Part shown: piece by piece, positions 8,133-15,930 of the stretch
Numbering within the stretch: the stretch's first letter is position 1
Layout: every line of letters begins with the position of its first letter
NCBI RefSeq assembly: GCF_016881005.1
Contig: NZ_JACOPV010000013.1
Span: forward strand, 118,754 to 182,753
Direction of reading: 5' to 3'
Origin: Pseudomonas arcuscaelestis
Lineage (GTDB): Bacteria; Pseudomonadota; Gammaproteobacteria; Pseudomonadales; Pseudomonadaceae
Length of the DNA: 64,000 bases
Position numbers and translations under genes: made by a program
The notes under the pieces: model-generated
What the model saw: only the letters and a program-made list of their open reading frames with translations
What the model was told of the DNA's origin: nothing
Database searches by the model: none

Positions 8133-9119
8133 ATGATTTTTCCCGCCTTGCGCGGCTTGCCGTTGCATCGAGTGCTGGTACGCACCGTTAAGGAATTTCT
8201 CGACGACGAGATGTCGACCTATGCCTCGGCCCTTGCTTATCAGATGTTGTTCTCGCTGTTTCCCTTCCTGTTGTTCCTGATCGCTTTGATCGGCTTTCTG
8301 CACTTGCCTGACTTTTTTTCCTGGCTGCGTCTGCAGTCAGAGATGGTATTGCCACCACAGGCATTGGAGCAGGTCAATCCAGTCATTGACCAACTGCAGC
8401 AGTCCAAAGGTGGCTTGCTTTCGGTGGGTATCGTGATTGCTTTATGGACGGCATCTGCAGGTGTGCGCTTGATGATGAGTGCGATGAATGCCGCTTACGA
8501 TGTGGTCGAAGGCCGCCCGGTGTGGAAGCGCATTCCACTGTCGGTGGTCTACACCGTGGGAATCGCGGGTATGTTGCTGGCCGCCGCAGCATTGATGGTG
8601 CTCGGGCCGCAAGTGATGGAGTGGATCGCCTCGCAGGTCGGCATGCAGGAGTTCATCGTGACCTTGTGGACGATCCTGCGTTGGCCGGCAATCATCATTT
8701 TGATGATGGTGGCGGTGGCGTTGATCTATTACGTAATGCCCGATGTAAAACAGGAGTTTCGTTTTATTACCCCAGGCTCGGTACTGGCGGTGGTGGTATG
8801 GATCATCGCTTCGTTGGGGTTCGGCTATTACGTCAAAACTTTCGCTGACTACAACGCCATGTACGGCAGTATCGGTGCGATTATTGTTCTTCTGTTGTAC
8901 TTCTATATTTCCGCCGCGGTGTTGTTGTTGGGGGCGGAAATGAATGCGGTCATTGAACATATGTCCGTCGAGGGCAAGGATACCGGTGAGAAAGAGGCCG
9001 GAGAGAACGTCCAAGAACATGATAAAAAGCATGTTTCCGGGTTGGGTCGCGATCATTCGCTCGATCACTCGGCTACTTCGCAAGATGAACCCGTGAGACG
9101 TACTTCCCATGATTCGTGA
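8133..9119 (+). CDS. YihY/virulence factor BrkB family membrane protein
   Basis: Inner-membrane protein (328 aa) of the YihY/BrkB family, formerly called RNase BN by mistake. ATG 8133 has AAAGGAG nine bases upstream. The conserved opening is EFLDDEMSTYASALAYQMLFSLFPFLLFL, followed by about six hydrophobic segments and the closing DYNAMYGSIGAIIVLLLYFY. The last 45 residues are charged and probably disordered (rich in D, E, H, K). Function in transport or envelope is unknown. It overlaps the deformylase gene by 11 bp, so translation is probably coupled. Confidence 0.9.
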   Translation: MIFPALRGLPLHRVLVRTVKEFLDDEMSTYASALAYQMLFSLFPFLLFLIALIGFLHLPDFFSWLRLQSEMVLPPQALEQVNPVIDQLQQSKGGLLSVGIVIALWTASAGVRLMMSAMNAAYDVVEGRPVWKRIPLSVVYTVGIAGMLLAAAALMVLGPQVMEWIASQVGMQEFIVTLWTILRWPAIIILMMVAVALIYYVMPDVKQEFRFITPGSVLAVVVWIIASLGFGYYVKTFADYNAMYGSIGAIIVLLLYFYISAAVLLLGAEMNAVIEHMSVEGKDTGEKEAGENVQEHDKKHVSGLGRDHSLDHSATSQDEPVRRTSHDS

Positions 9120-9648
9120 CATTCTGAAAATGGGCGACGAGCGCTTGCTGCGTATCGCTCCACCGGTGCCTGAGCAACTGCTTGCCAGTGCTGAGCTCGA
9201 ACAGTTGATTGCTGACATGTTCGAGACCATGCGCCATGTGGGTGGCGTTGGCCTCGCCGCCCCGCAAATTGGTATCGACCTGCAATTGGTCATTTTTGGT
9301 TTTGAGCGTAGCGAACGCTATCCCGACGCCGAGCCCGTTCCCCAGACCATCCTCCTCAATCCGTTGATCACGCCTTTGGACACCGAGGTGGAAGACGGTT
9401 GGGAAGGGTGTCTTTCGGTTCCGGGCCTACGGGGTGTGGTGCCGCGCTTTCGACGCATTCGCTACCAGGGGATTGATCCTCAGGGCCAGGTAATCGATAG
9501 GGTCGCGGAAGGTTTCCATGCCCGAGTGGTGCAGCATGAGTGCGATCACTTGATCGGGCGGTTATATCCGTCACGTATTCATGACTTCAATAAGTTCGGT
9601 TACACCGACGTGCTGTTTCCCGGCCTGGATCCTGCCAGCGACGATTGA
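9109..9648 (+). CDS. def: Peptide deformylase
   Basis: Removes the N-formyl group from nascent proteins in the cytoplasm. All three metal/catalytic motifs are intact: GVGLAAPQIG, EGCLSVPG (metal Cys) and QHECDH (two metal His plus catalytic Glu). At 179 residues it is slightly longer than the main housekeeping Def, and it is not next to fmt, so it is probably the second deformylase found in many pseudomonads. Its start lies inside the upstream YihY gene and its 3' end overlaps the convergent acetyltransferase gene by 49 bp. Confidence 0.95.
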   Translation: MIRDILKMGDERLLRIAPPVPEQLLASAELEQLIADMFETMRHVGGVGLAAPQIGIDLQLVIFGFERSERYPDAEPVPQTILLNPLITPLDTEVEDGWEGCLSVPGLRGVVPRFRRIRYQGIDPQGQVIDRVAEGFHARVVQHECDHLIGRLYPSRIHDFNKFGYTDVLFPGLDPASDD

Positions 9649-10052
9649 ACCCGGGCCATGGCTAACAGCTGTTTGCTGCGCTGGTAACGAGCCAGGCGCT
9701 CAGCCAGTGCGGCGGGCAGGTCAATGCACAGGTCGAAGCCTTGTCGCTGATAGAAGGCTACAAGTTCGGGGTGGCAGAACAACCAAGTCATTCCTTGCGC
9801 GTCTTGCGTGGCCGTTCCAATCAACTGTTGAGCGATCCCTTGTGCTCTATGTTCAAGCGCGACCCAAAGTCCGGTCAGCCACAAACCGCCTGAAACCGGC
9901 GTCAGGCACATCGCTGCGACGATGTCTTCGCCACGGGCCACCCATAATTGCCCTTGAGCAGCGGCGCGCATGGACGAACCCTGGTTTTTATAGAATTTAT
10001 TCAGTAATGGCCGCTCAAGGGCGGACAGCTGACAGTAGCGTAAAGTGGTCAC
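9600..10052 (-). CDS. GNAT-family N-acetyltransferase
   Basis: Predicted acetyl-CoA-dependent acyltransferase, 150 aa from the GTG at 10052 (VTTLRYCQLSALERPLLNKF). The frame is open to 10190 but the extra part looks non-coding, and no strong ribosome site marks either start. The core has LWLTGLWVALEHRAQGIAQQL, where RAQGIAQQL corresponds to the acetyl-CoA-binding R/QxxGxG/A loop, and a C-terminal FYQRQGFDLC beta-bulge signature. Substrate unknown. Its final 49 bp overlap the deformylase gene on the other strand. Confidence 0.8.
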   Translation of the reverse strand: MTTLRYCQLSALERPLLNKFYKNQGSSMRAAAQGQLWVARGEDIVAAMCLTPVSGGLWLTGLWVALEHRAQGIAQQLIGTATQDAQGMTWLFCHPELVAFYQRQGFDLCIDLPAALAERLARYQRSKQLLAMARVQSSLAGSRPGNSTSV

Positions 10053-10337
10053 GGCAATCGTCCAGCGCAAGGCTCTGGCTTGGGCTTTTACAGGGACAAC
10101 GTTCACCTGTCGAGGGTGAACATTTAAGTGGATTGTTACGGTTTTGGTAACAGTGATTGTCCGGCTTAGGGATTTAACCCTATTGGCCAACTTGTAAACT
10201 ATGTTTGTCCCGACAAAAAAGTAGCAGCGGGACCGGTACTTCGTGTTATGTCAATGTGTAGATGTAACAACTTCTCCGCGCCCCTGTTGGCCAATGAAGT
10301 CAATCGATTAGTTTGATTGCTTTGCAGGCTTATTATT

Positions 10338-10595
10338 ATGAAAAGTTTACTTGTTCTTGCCCTTGTCGGTATGTCTTCTTTCGCCTTGGCTGATGAAGTT
10401 AAAGTCGCCAATGTACAGCCGGTAGTTGAGCAGTATGATTATTCGACCAACTTGGATATTGCCAAGGTTATCAGCTTGTCGACCATTCCCAACGTTTGTG
10501 AAGTGGTGCCGGCAACCATGGTTTATGAAGATCACCAGGGTCAGCGCCACACCCTCGAATACCGCGCCATGGGTAATGGTTGCAGCAACGGCTGA
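10338..10595 (+). CDS. DUF2790 small secreted protein
   Basis: An 85-residue periplasmic protein with a signal peptide (MKSLLVLALVGMSSFALA, cleaved before DEVKV). The mature part contains the DUF2790 hallmarks: YDYSTNLDIAKVISLS, one Cys in PNVCEVVPATMVYEDHQG and a final CSNG, so one disulfide is possible. The family is almost restricted to Pseudomonas, occurs in several paralogues per genome and is often copper- or metal-responsive. No promoter element was recognised. The frame begins at 10317 but the signal peptide fixes the start at 10338. Confidence 0.85.
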   Translation: MKSLLVLALVGMSSFALADEVKVANVQPVVEQYDYSTNLDIAKVISLSTIPNVCEVVPATMVYEDHQGQRHTLEYRAMGNGCSNG

Positions 10596-10619
10596 GCCCA
10601 GCTCAAGCGTATTACCATT

Positions 10620-11681
10620 TTACGGTTTTTCGCGCTCCAATAGCTGACGCTTTCGTTCGACGCCCCAGCGGTAACCGGAAAGGTTACCGTCACTGCGCAC
10701 CACCCGGTGACAGGGGATGGCCACGGCGAGGGCATTGGCAGCGCATGCTTGGGCCACCGCACGTACCGCTTTGGGTGCGCCGATACGCTGGGCTATTTCA
10801 GCGTAGCTTGCCGTTGCCCCGGCCGGGATCGTGCGCAGTGCTTGCCAGACGCGCTCTTGAAAGGCTGTACCGCGCAAGTCCAGGGGCAAATCCAGGCCGA
10901 TTCCGGGCGCCTCGATCAATCCCACCACCCTGGCCACCAGAGATTCAAACTCGCTATCACCGCCGAGCAGATTTGCCTTGGGGAATTTGTCCTGCAGATC
11001 CTGCAGCAAGGCCTGTGGGTCGTCGCCCAGGAGAATCGCACAGATACCGCGTGCGCTTTGCGCCACCAGAATCGCCCCCAATGTGCACTGGCCGAGGGCA
11101 AAACGAATATCGGTATTGGCCCCGCCATTGCGGTAAGACCCCGGGGTCATGCCCAGGCGTGCGTTGCTCGACTCGTAGAAGCGGCTGTTGGAATTGAAGC
11201 CGGCTTGGTACAAGGCGTCGGTTATGGTGCTGGAGTGCTGCAACTGATTGCGCACTTTGTCTGCGCGGTGAGCCGAGGCGTAGGCCTTGGGCGTGACCCC
11301 TGTGATGGTTTTGAACACACGATGCAGGTGAAAAGGGCTCATGCTCAGTTGTTCGGCCAACTGATTGAGGCTGGGTATCGATTCGGCGTCCTCGATCAAT
11401 TGGCAGGCTTGAGTAACCTTCGCCCGATGTTGCTCGGCCATCAGCGTCTGGTCGCCAACCTTTCGTTTGCTAGGTCGGTAACCCGCCGCTTCAGCTTGCG
11501 CCGGGGTGTCGAAGAACTCGACGTTGTCGATACGCGGCAGGCGCGAGCTGCTGCTGGGGCGGCAGTACACACCGGTGGTGCGCACGGCATAGACAAACTC
11601 ACCGTCGGCCGCCGGGTCGCGGGCGAGCATAGCTTGCCAGCGTGGATCGGATTCGCTGATGGAGGATTTACCTTGGCTCAT
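10620..11681 (-). CDS. ada: Ada-type O6-methylguanine-DNA methyltransferase/AraC regulator with altered zinc site
   Basis: A 353-residue protein with the Ada architecture: N-terminal Ada domain (RDPAADGEFVYAVRTTGVYC), AraC-type helix-turn-helix (LAEQLSMSPFHLHRVFK) and C-terminal methyltransferase with the catalytic IPCHRVV. It repairs O6-methylguanine by transfer to that Cys. Oddly, of the four N-terminal cysteines that bind zinc in E. coli Ada (38, 42, 69, 72), only the methyl-accepting one remains (YCRPSSSSR); the others read Ser, Ser and Lys (YRPSKRKVG). Phosphotriester repair and methylation-triggered activation may therefore be lost or changed. It sits beside alkA, a known Ada target elsewhere. 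Confidence 0.92.
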   Translation of the reverse strand: MSQGKSSISESDPRWQAMLARDPAADGEFVYAVRTTGVYCRPSSSSRLPRIDNVEFFDTPAQAEAAGYRPSKRKVGDQTLMAEQHRAKVTQACQLIEDAESIPSLNQLAEQLSMSPFHLHRVFKTITGVTPKAYASAHRADKVRNQLQHSSTITDALYQAGFNSNSRFYESSNARLGMTPGSYRNGGANTDIRFALGQCTLGAILVAQSARGICAILLGDDPQALLQDLQDKFPKANLLGGDSEFESLVARVVGLIEAPGIGLDLPLDLRGTAFQERVWQALRTIPAGATASYAEIAQRIGAPKAVRAVAQACAANALAVAIPCHRVVRSDGNLSGYRWGVERKRQLLEREKP

Positions 11682-11757
11682 ACCGGGAATCTCTTGATCA
11701 GTAGGGATGTGCTCAGGTTAGGACGGTCGTTGGAGGAAGAAACTCCGGCTCTTGCGT

Positions 11758-12381
11758 TCAAACTCGCGGATTGGGCACGCGCCACAGGTACCAGGCAGCG
11801 ACCGTGCGGTAGGGGCGCCATTGCTCACCCAGTTCGAGCATTTGCCGGCGGCTCGGCTGCGCGTCCAGACCTTGCAGGCGACGGTAACCTTCACGCACGC
11901 CGAAGTCATCGACGGGCAGGATGTCCATACGTTCCAGGGTATAGATCAACAGCATTTCCACGGTCCAGCGGCCGACACCGCGCAAACTGACCAGGCGCTC
12001 GATCAGCGCTTCATCGGTCATTGTCAGTGCCTGCTCATGGTCTGGAACCACACCTTGCTGGCGCGCCTGGGCAATGCCCTGGATGGTAACCAACTTGCTC
12101 CCCGAGAAGCCGCACGCCCGCAGTTGCTCGGCTGGCGTGGCCAGTACTTGCTCGGGGCTGGGGAAATCACTGCCTGGATACAGCGCAAGAAAGCGCCCGA
12201 GGATGGCATCGCCCGCCTTCACGTGCAGTTGCTGGTAGGCAATGGCGCGTACCAGTGCCTGGTACGGGTCTCGCTCCGGGCGTGGCTGATGCAGGCATGG
12301 ACCAATGTCCTGGACATGCGCGTCCCATTTCGAATCCAGCGTGCGCAGAAACTGCTCGGCCTCAGTGAATATCGTGTTCAT
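11758..12381 (-). CDS. alkA: DNA-3-methyladenine glycosylase II
   Basis: Base-excision enzyme (207 aa) that removes alkylated bases such as 3-methyladenine. The helix-hairpin-helix LVSLRGVGRWTVEMLLIYTL is followed by the catalytic aspartate in ILPVDDFGV. It lacks the N-terminal domain of E. coli AlkA, so it belongs to the shorter AlkA/YfjP-like class usual in pseudomonads. Its ATG overlaps the stop of the upstream MocR-type gene by four bases (ATGA), so translation is coupled to that gene. ada follows 76 bp downstream. Confidence 0.93.
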   Translation of the reverse strand: MNTIFTEAEQFLRTLDSKWDAHVQDIGPCLHQPRPERDPYQALVRAIAYQQLHVKAGDAILGRFLALYPGSDFPSPEQVLATPAEQLRACGFSGSKLVTIQGIAQARQQGVVPDHEQALTMTDEALIERLVSLRGVGRWTVEMLLIYTLERMDILPVDDFGVREGYRRLQGLDAQPSRRQMLELGEQWRPYRTVAAWYLWRVPNPRV

Positions 12382-13724
12382 GTCGCCTCCATGGCTTGGG
12401 CCACCCGCTCCAGAGCCTGTTTCAGTTCAGCGCGGCTGCTGGCGGCCGAAAGGCTGATGCGCACCGCCGGCAGTTCGCTCTGCTTTACGGCAAATACTTC
12501 TGCAGGCACCACTTCCACCGCGTTGGCCCGACAGCGTTGCACCAGCGTTTGTGCAGGCACCGAGCAGTTTACCCAGACATGCGGCGAGGGCGCCTGGCCA
12601 TAGAGCCTGTCAGCACCCAGAATTCTGCGCGCCAGGCGCCAGCGCTGTTGTGTCTCGGCACGTTGCCAGGCCAGGCGCCGATGTGCAGTGCCGTCACTGA
12701 TCCAGCGACAGGCTATCTGCAAATTCAGCGGCGATACCTGCCAGTGTGTTGCCTGGGCGTGCGGGTCGATCCTGGCCAGCAACAGCGAGTCAGCGACGAT
12801 CCAACCCAGGCGTAGCCCCGCCCCGACTGTCTTTGACAGGCTGGTTATCAATATTCCCTGCGAACCCAGCAACGGCCATAGGGGCGGCTGATCGGTCAGT
12901 GCACCATACACATCATCCTCGACCAACAGCAGGTCATGGCGCTGGATGACCTGCACAATCGCCTGCTGACGTTCGCGGCTCATGGCGGCGCCCGTGGGGT
13001 TTTGCAGGCTGGGGGTGAGTACTACGAGCCGTGCACCGGTGGCGCGGGCGACGCGGTCCAGGTCGTCAGGCAGAATGCCTTCGTGGTCCTGGGCGATGCC
13101 ATGCAACGGCAAACGCAATTGCCGGCACGCGGCCTTGATACCCGGAGCTGTCAGCGCTTCCACCAGCACGGGTTCTCCCGCCTGGCAGAGCGATAACAGA
13201 ACACTGAACAGGCCTTGTTGAGCGCCGCCGCATAACAGCAATTGGCTGGCGTTCAGGTGCAGTCCCCGATTGGCTAGCCAGGTTGCTCCATGGGCGCGAG
13301 CCATCAGCAGCGCTTCGGCGTTCAGATAATGTTCCAGGCCGCGAACCGTGCCCTCGTGCAACAGTGCCTGCAAGGTGCGCTCAATATCCTGGTTGTCTGG
13401 ATCGATCACCGGGACGTTGGTGGACAGATCGATCAGGCTTGGCTGCAGGTCTTTTTGCTTGAGATGAAACAGCGTTGCTTCTTTGCTGCCCGCCAGCACA
13501 TAGGTGCCGCGACCCACTTCACCACTGACCAGATGGCGAACGGCTGCTTCACGGTACGCCTGTTGGGTGGTACTCGGGTTCAGCCCCAGGGCCCAGGCCA
13601 GACGCCGCTGTGGCGGCAGGCGTTCGCCGACTTTCAGCTCGCCACGCTCGATGGCGTCGGCTATGGCCTCGACCAAAGCCAGATAACGGGGTTGTTCAGT
13701 GGTGGGGAGGGTAGGCGTCCACAT
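12378..13724 (-). CDS. MocR-type regulator (GntR helix-turn-helix plus PLP aminotransferase-like domain)
   Basis: Transcription regulator of 448 aa. Residues about 10-75 form a GntR winged helix (IADAIERGELKVGERLPPQR...LGLNPSTTQQAYREA); the rest is an aminotransferase fold with PLP-binding features, including the Schiff-base lysine in SLSKTVGAG and the LVEDDVYG aspartate. MocR proteins sense PLP-linked amines or amino acids and usually control a divergent gene. Here that gene is a threonine dehydratase starting 87 bp away, with spaced direct repeats between them. The 3' end overlaps alkA. Confidence 0.92.
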   Translation of the reverse strand: MWTPTLPTTEQPRYLALVEAIADAIERGELKVGERLPPQRRLAWALGLNPSTTQQAYREAAVRHLVSGEVGRGTYVLAGSKEATLFHLKQKDLQPSLIDLSTNVPVIDPDNQDIERTLQALLHEGTVRGLEHYLNAEALLMARAHGATWLANRGLHLNASQLLLCGGAQQGLFSVLLSLCQAGEPVLVEALTAPGIKAACRQLRLPLHGIAQDHEGILPDDLDRVARATGARLVVLTPSLQNPTGAAMSRERQQAIVQVIQRHDLLLVEDDVYGALTDQPPLWPLLGSQGILITSLSKTVGAGLRLGWIVADSLLLARIDPHAQATHWQVSPLNLQIACRWISDGTAHRRLAWQRAETQQRWRLARRILGADRLYGQAPSPHVWVNCSVPAQTLVQRCRANAVEVVPAEVFAVKQSELPAVRISLSAASSRAELKQALERVAQAMEAT

Positions 13725-13734
13725 TTATTGTTGG

Positions 13735-13764
13735 CCATGCAATATAAGGTTTTACCCATACAAT
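13735..13764. promoter_or_regulatory. Candidate MocR operator: direct repeat CCATRCAAT, 21-bp spacing
   Basis: CCATGCAAT at 13735-13743 and CCATACAAT at 13756-13764 lie in the same orientation with starts 21 bp apart, two helical turns. MocR regulators such as GabR and PdxR bind direct repeats. The pair fills the 87-bp gap between the regulator and the divergent dehydratase, and could overlap a weak rightward promoter (TTTACC 13751, TAGGAT 13775). Confidence 0.55.
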
Positions 13765-13811
13765 GGCCCGGCGCTAGGATCAGGTCAAACCTACTGTTGC
13801 CGAGGTGTTCC

Positions 13812-14768
13812 ATGTTCGACCTGAATGACTTGCGTGAAGCTGCCCGCCTGGTACATGCCAGCGTGCCTGCCACTGCCCAATACGCCTGGCCCCGGTTGGC
13901 GCAGCGGCTGGGTTGTGAAGTCTGGGTCAAACACGAAAACCACGCCCCGACCGGTGCTTTCAAAGTGCGCGGTGGACTGCTCTATGTGCAATGGCTGCAG
14001 GCCCAGAAGCCACAGGTTCGCGGCTTGGTCACTGCCACTCGCGGCAATCATGGGCAGAGCATGGCCCTGGCGGCGCGCAAGGCCGGGTTACCGATTATCA
14101 TCGTGGTGCCCCAGGGCAACTCTCGAGAAAAAAACGCGGCGATGCGTGCGTTGGGGGCTGAGTTGATCGAATACGGTGTCGATTTTGATCAGTCCCGGGA
14201 AGAAGCAGCCCGTCAGGCACAGTTGCATGACTATGAAATGGTGCCGTCATTCCATCCGCAACTCGTTCGCGGGGTGGCCACCTATGCCCTGGAATTGTTC
14301 GAAGCCGTGCACAACCTGGATTGTGTCTATGTGCCGATCGGCATGGGTTCGGGAATCTGTGGGCTTATTCAGGCGCGTAATCTGCTGGGGTTGAGTACCG
14401 AAATCGTGGGCGTGGTCTCCAGCGCGGCCGATGCTTTTGCCTCGAGTTTCGAGCAGGGGCGCATCGTTACCACCGCGACCGCCGATACCTTTGCCGACGG
14501 TATGGCGTGCCGAATTCCAGTGCCCGAAGCCTTCAATCTGGTTTACCAGCATGCCGCGCGCATCGTACGGGTGAGCGATGACGAAGTCGCTCAGGCAATG
14601 CGCATCTATCACGAAGATACCCATAACACCGCCGAAGGCGCTGGTGCTGCCGGCCTCGCTGCTCTGATCCAGGAGCGCGATCGCCAGCAAGGACGCAAAG
14701 TGGCGGTAATCTTGAGTGGCGCCAATATCGACCGGCAACGTTATGCACAGGTCTTGGCAGGCGACTGA
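13812..14768 (+). CDS. Threonine dehydratase-like PLP enzyme
   Basis: Cytoplasmic fold-type II PLP enzyme (318 aa) probably deaminating threonine or serine to the 2-oxoacid. The PLP lysine is in APTGAFKVRGG, the phosphate-binding loop is of the GMGSG type (VPIGMGSGICGLIQ) and there is a TRGNHGQSMALAA segment typical of the family. It has no C-terminal ACT domain, so it is the catabolic rather than the isoleucine-inhibited type. The start at 13812 (MFDLNDLREAARLVHAS) is favoured over the long upstream frame, which would run through the MocR gene. It is probably under control of that regulator. Confidence 0.92.
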   Translation: MFDLNDLREAARLVHASVPATAQYAWPRLAQRLGCEVWVKHENHAPTGAFKVRGGLLYVQWLQAQKPQVRGLVTATRGNHGQSMALAARKAGLPIIIVVPQGNSREKNAAMRALGAELIEYGVDFDQSREEAARQAQLHDYEMVPSFHPQLVRGVATYALELFEAVHNLDCVYVPIGMGSGICGLIQARNLLGLSTEIVGVVSSAADAFASSFEQGRIVTTATADTFADGMACRIPVPEAFNLVYQHAARIVRVSDDEVAQAMRIYHEDTHNTAEGAGAAGLAALIQERDRQQGRKVAVILSGANIDRQRYAQVLAGD

Positions 14769-14939
14769 AAAAATTGCAGACGTTGAAGCATTGGCGCTGT
14801 ATGTGGGCGTGCAGGTTCTCACCGGGTACTGGCGCGTGCCCCAGGTCTGCCGGGGTAAAGGCAAGGTAGTTTTTCCAGTACAGCGCGCGTGTTTCCGCTT
14901 TAATAGCGCCTGCCTTCAACGCTGCCTATGGAATGCCCC

Positions 14940-15596
14940 ATGCCTTTCTCCAATGGATTTCTTCTCAGTCTTTCCTTATGCCTCGATATTGGCATTGCCA
15001 ATATCGCCATGATTACCCTGGCCATGCAGCGCGGGTTCTTCCAGGGCTTCTGGTTGGGGTTGGGCACGTGCGTTGGTGATCTTATCTACGCAGTGGCTGC
15101 GCTGGTTGGGATGACCGTATTACTGCAATTTGAGACGGTGCGCTGGGTGCTGTGGTTGGGCGGATCACTGTTGCTGGTATGGTTTGCCGTGAAGATGCTG
15201 TTGGCCGCTTGGCGCGGTGACGGCCAGGTACAAGCGGGGCAAGTGGTCGTGGAGTCGTCCTGGCGTGAGTTTCTGCGCGGGATTTTCCTGGCCATGTCAT
15301 CACCGACGGCGATCCTCTGGTTTGCGGCTGTAGGCGGGGTGCTGATCTCTCGTTCCGGTGGTGGCAGTCTGCTTGAGGCTGGCCTGTTTCTGTCCGGTTT
15401 CTTTGCGGCAGGGCTCCTCTGGTGCCTGTCGCTGTGCTTGATCGCCAGTCACGGTGGACGGTTATTGGGTAATCGACTGCTGACGTGGTCGTATCTGCTT
15501 TCAGCGGCGATTTTCTGTTACTTCGCCGTCTATGTAATTGTTTCCGGCTATCGGGAATTCATCCTCGCCGTGCCTGCCGCCACAGCGGGTCTATAA
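14940..15596 (+). CDS. LysE/RhtB-family amino acid exporter
   Basis: Inner-membrane exporter, 218 aa from ATG 14940 (an in-frame ATG at 14928 is possible; neither has a strong ribosome site). Six hydrophobic segments, with the family's first-helix region FSNGFLLSLSLCLDIGIANI and the FLAMSSPTAILWFA motif in the middle. Likely substrate is an amino acid. It lies 170 bp behind the dehydratase on the same strand; export of an amino acid handled by that enzyme would fit, but co-transcription is not shown. Confidence 0.9.
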   Translation: MPFSNGFLLSLSLCLDIGIANIAMITLAMQRGFFQGFWLGLGTCVGDLIYAVAALVGMTVLLQFETVRWVLWLGGSLLLVWFAVKMLLAAWRGDGQVQAGQVVVESSWREFLRGIFLAMSSPTAILWFAAVGGVLISRSGGGSLLEAGLFLSGFFAAGLLWCLSLCLIASHGGRLLGNRLLTWSYLLSAAIFCYFAVYVIVSGYREFILAVPAATAGL

Positions 15597-15646
15597 TCAT
15601 TCGGGGTGCCCATTTGCAGGCGCCGACAGGCCGGAGGATCGTCGAG

Positions 15647-15760
15647 ATGAAAGGTCTGGATGCAAAGAAAATGGCCAAGAAAAAGCCCCTCAAAAGCATT
15701 GATGAAAAACGTGCCGCCAAACGCGCCAAGCGCTCGGCCAACAGTGGATTCCTTCCATGA
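15647..15760 (+). CDS. Very small basic protein (37 aa)
   Basis: ATG 15647 has GGAGGATC about ten bases upstream and opens MKGLDAKKMAKKKPLKSIDE, rich in lysine and arginine (MAKKKPLKS...KRAAKRAKRS). A strong terminator hairpin follows directly after the stop, so this is a plausible free-standing or LysE-linked mini-gene. I do not recognise a function; nucleic-acid or ribosome contact would suit the charge. An in-frame ATG at MAKKKPL is an alternative start. Confidence 0.6.
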   Translation: MKGLDAKKMAKKKPLKSIDEKRAAKRAKRSANSGFLP

Positions 15761-15768
15761 CATCCATC

Positions 15769-15790
15769 AGGAGCCCCGCAAGGGGCTCCT
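15769..15790 (+). terminator. Intrinsic terminator after the 37-aa gene
   Basis: Perfect 9-bp stem AGGAGCCCC-GCAA-GGGGCTCCT with a stable GCAA tetraloop, followed by TGTGGTTT. It separates the LysE/mini-gene transcript from the ECF42 operon. Confidence 0.8.
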
Positions 15791-15841
15791 TGTGGTTTCC
15801 AGGCACCGCGTTTTCCCGGCGCAAAAGTTTTCCTGCATCGT

Positions 15842-15869
15842 TGTCGATTTTTCCAGCAGCCATTCGACC
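15842..15869 (+). promoter_or_regulatory. Candidate ECF42-type promoter (TGTCGA-N17-CGACC)
   Basis: TGTCGA at 15842-15847, a 17-base spacer, then CGACC at 15865-15869, about 60 bp before the first gene of the operon that encodes an ECF42 sigma factor. The elements agree with the TGTCGA / CGA(T or C) promoter pattern that I recall for ECF42 sigma factors. It lies just after a terminator, exactly where an operon promoter is expected. Confidence 0.65.
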
Positions 15870-15930
15870 ATCTGTGAACGCACCGATTTGCTCGGCGCCT
15901 GACACTTATCGAATCTGTGAGGATAGGACC

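Noticed and set aside
10053..10190. 46-residue N-terminal extension of the GNAT protein
   Set aside because: It has no GNAT features and covers intergenic-looking sequence with a small hairpin near 10135.
10960..11990. Large plus-strand frame opposite ada and alkA (from 10707)
   Set aside because: Antisense to two well-supported repair genes; no domain visible.
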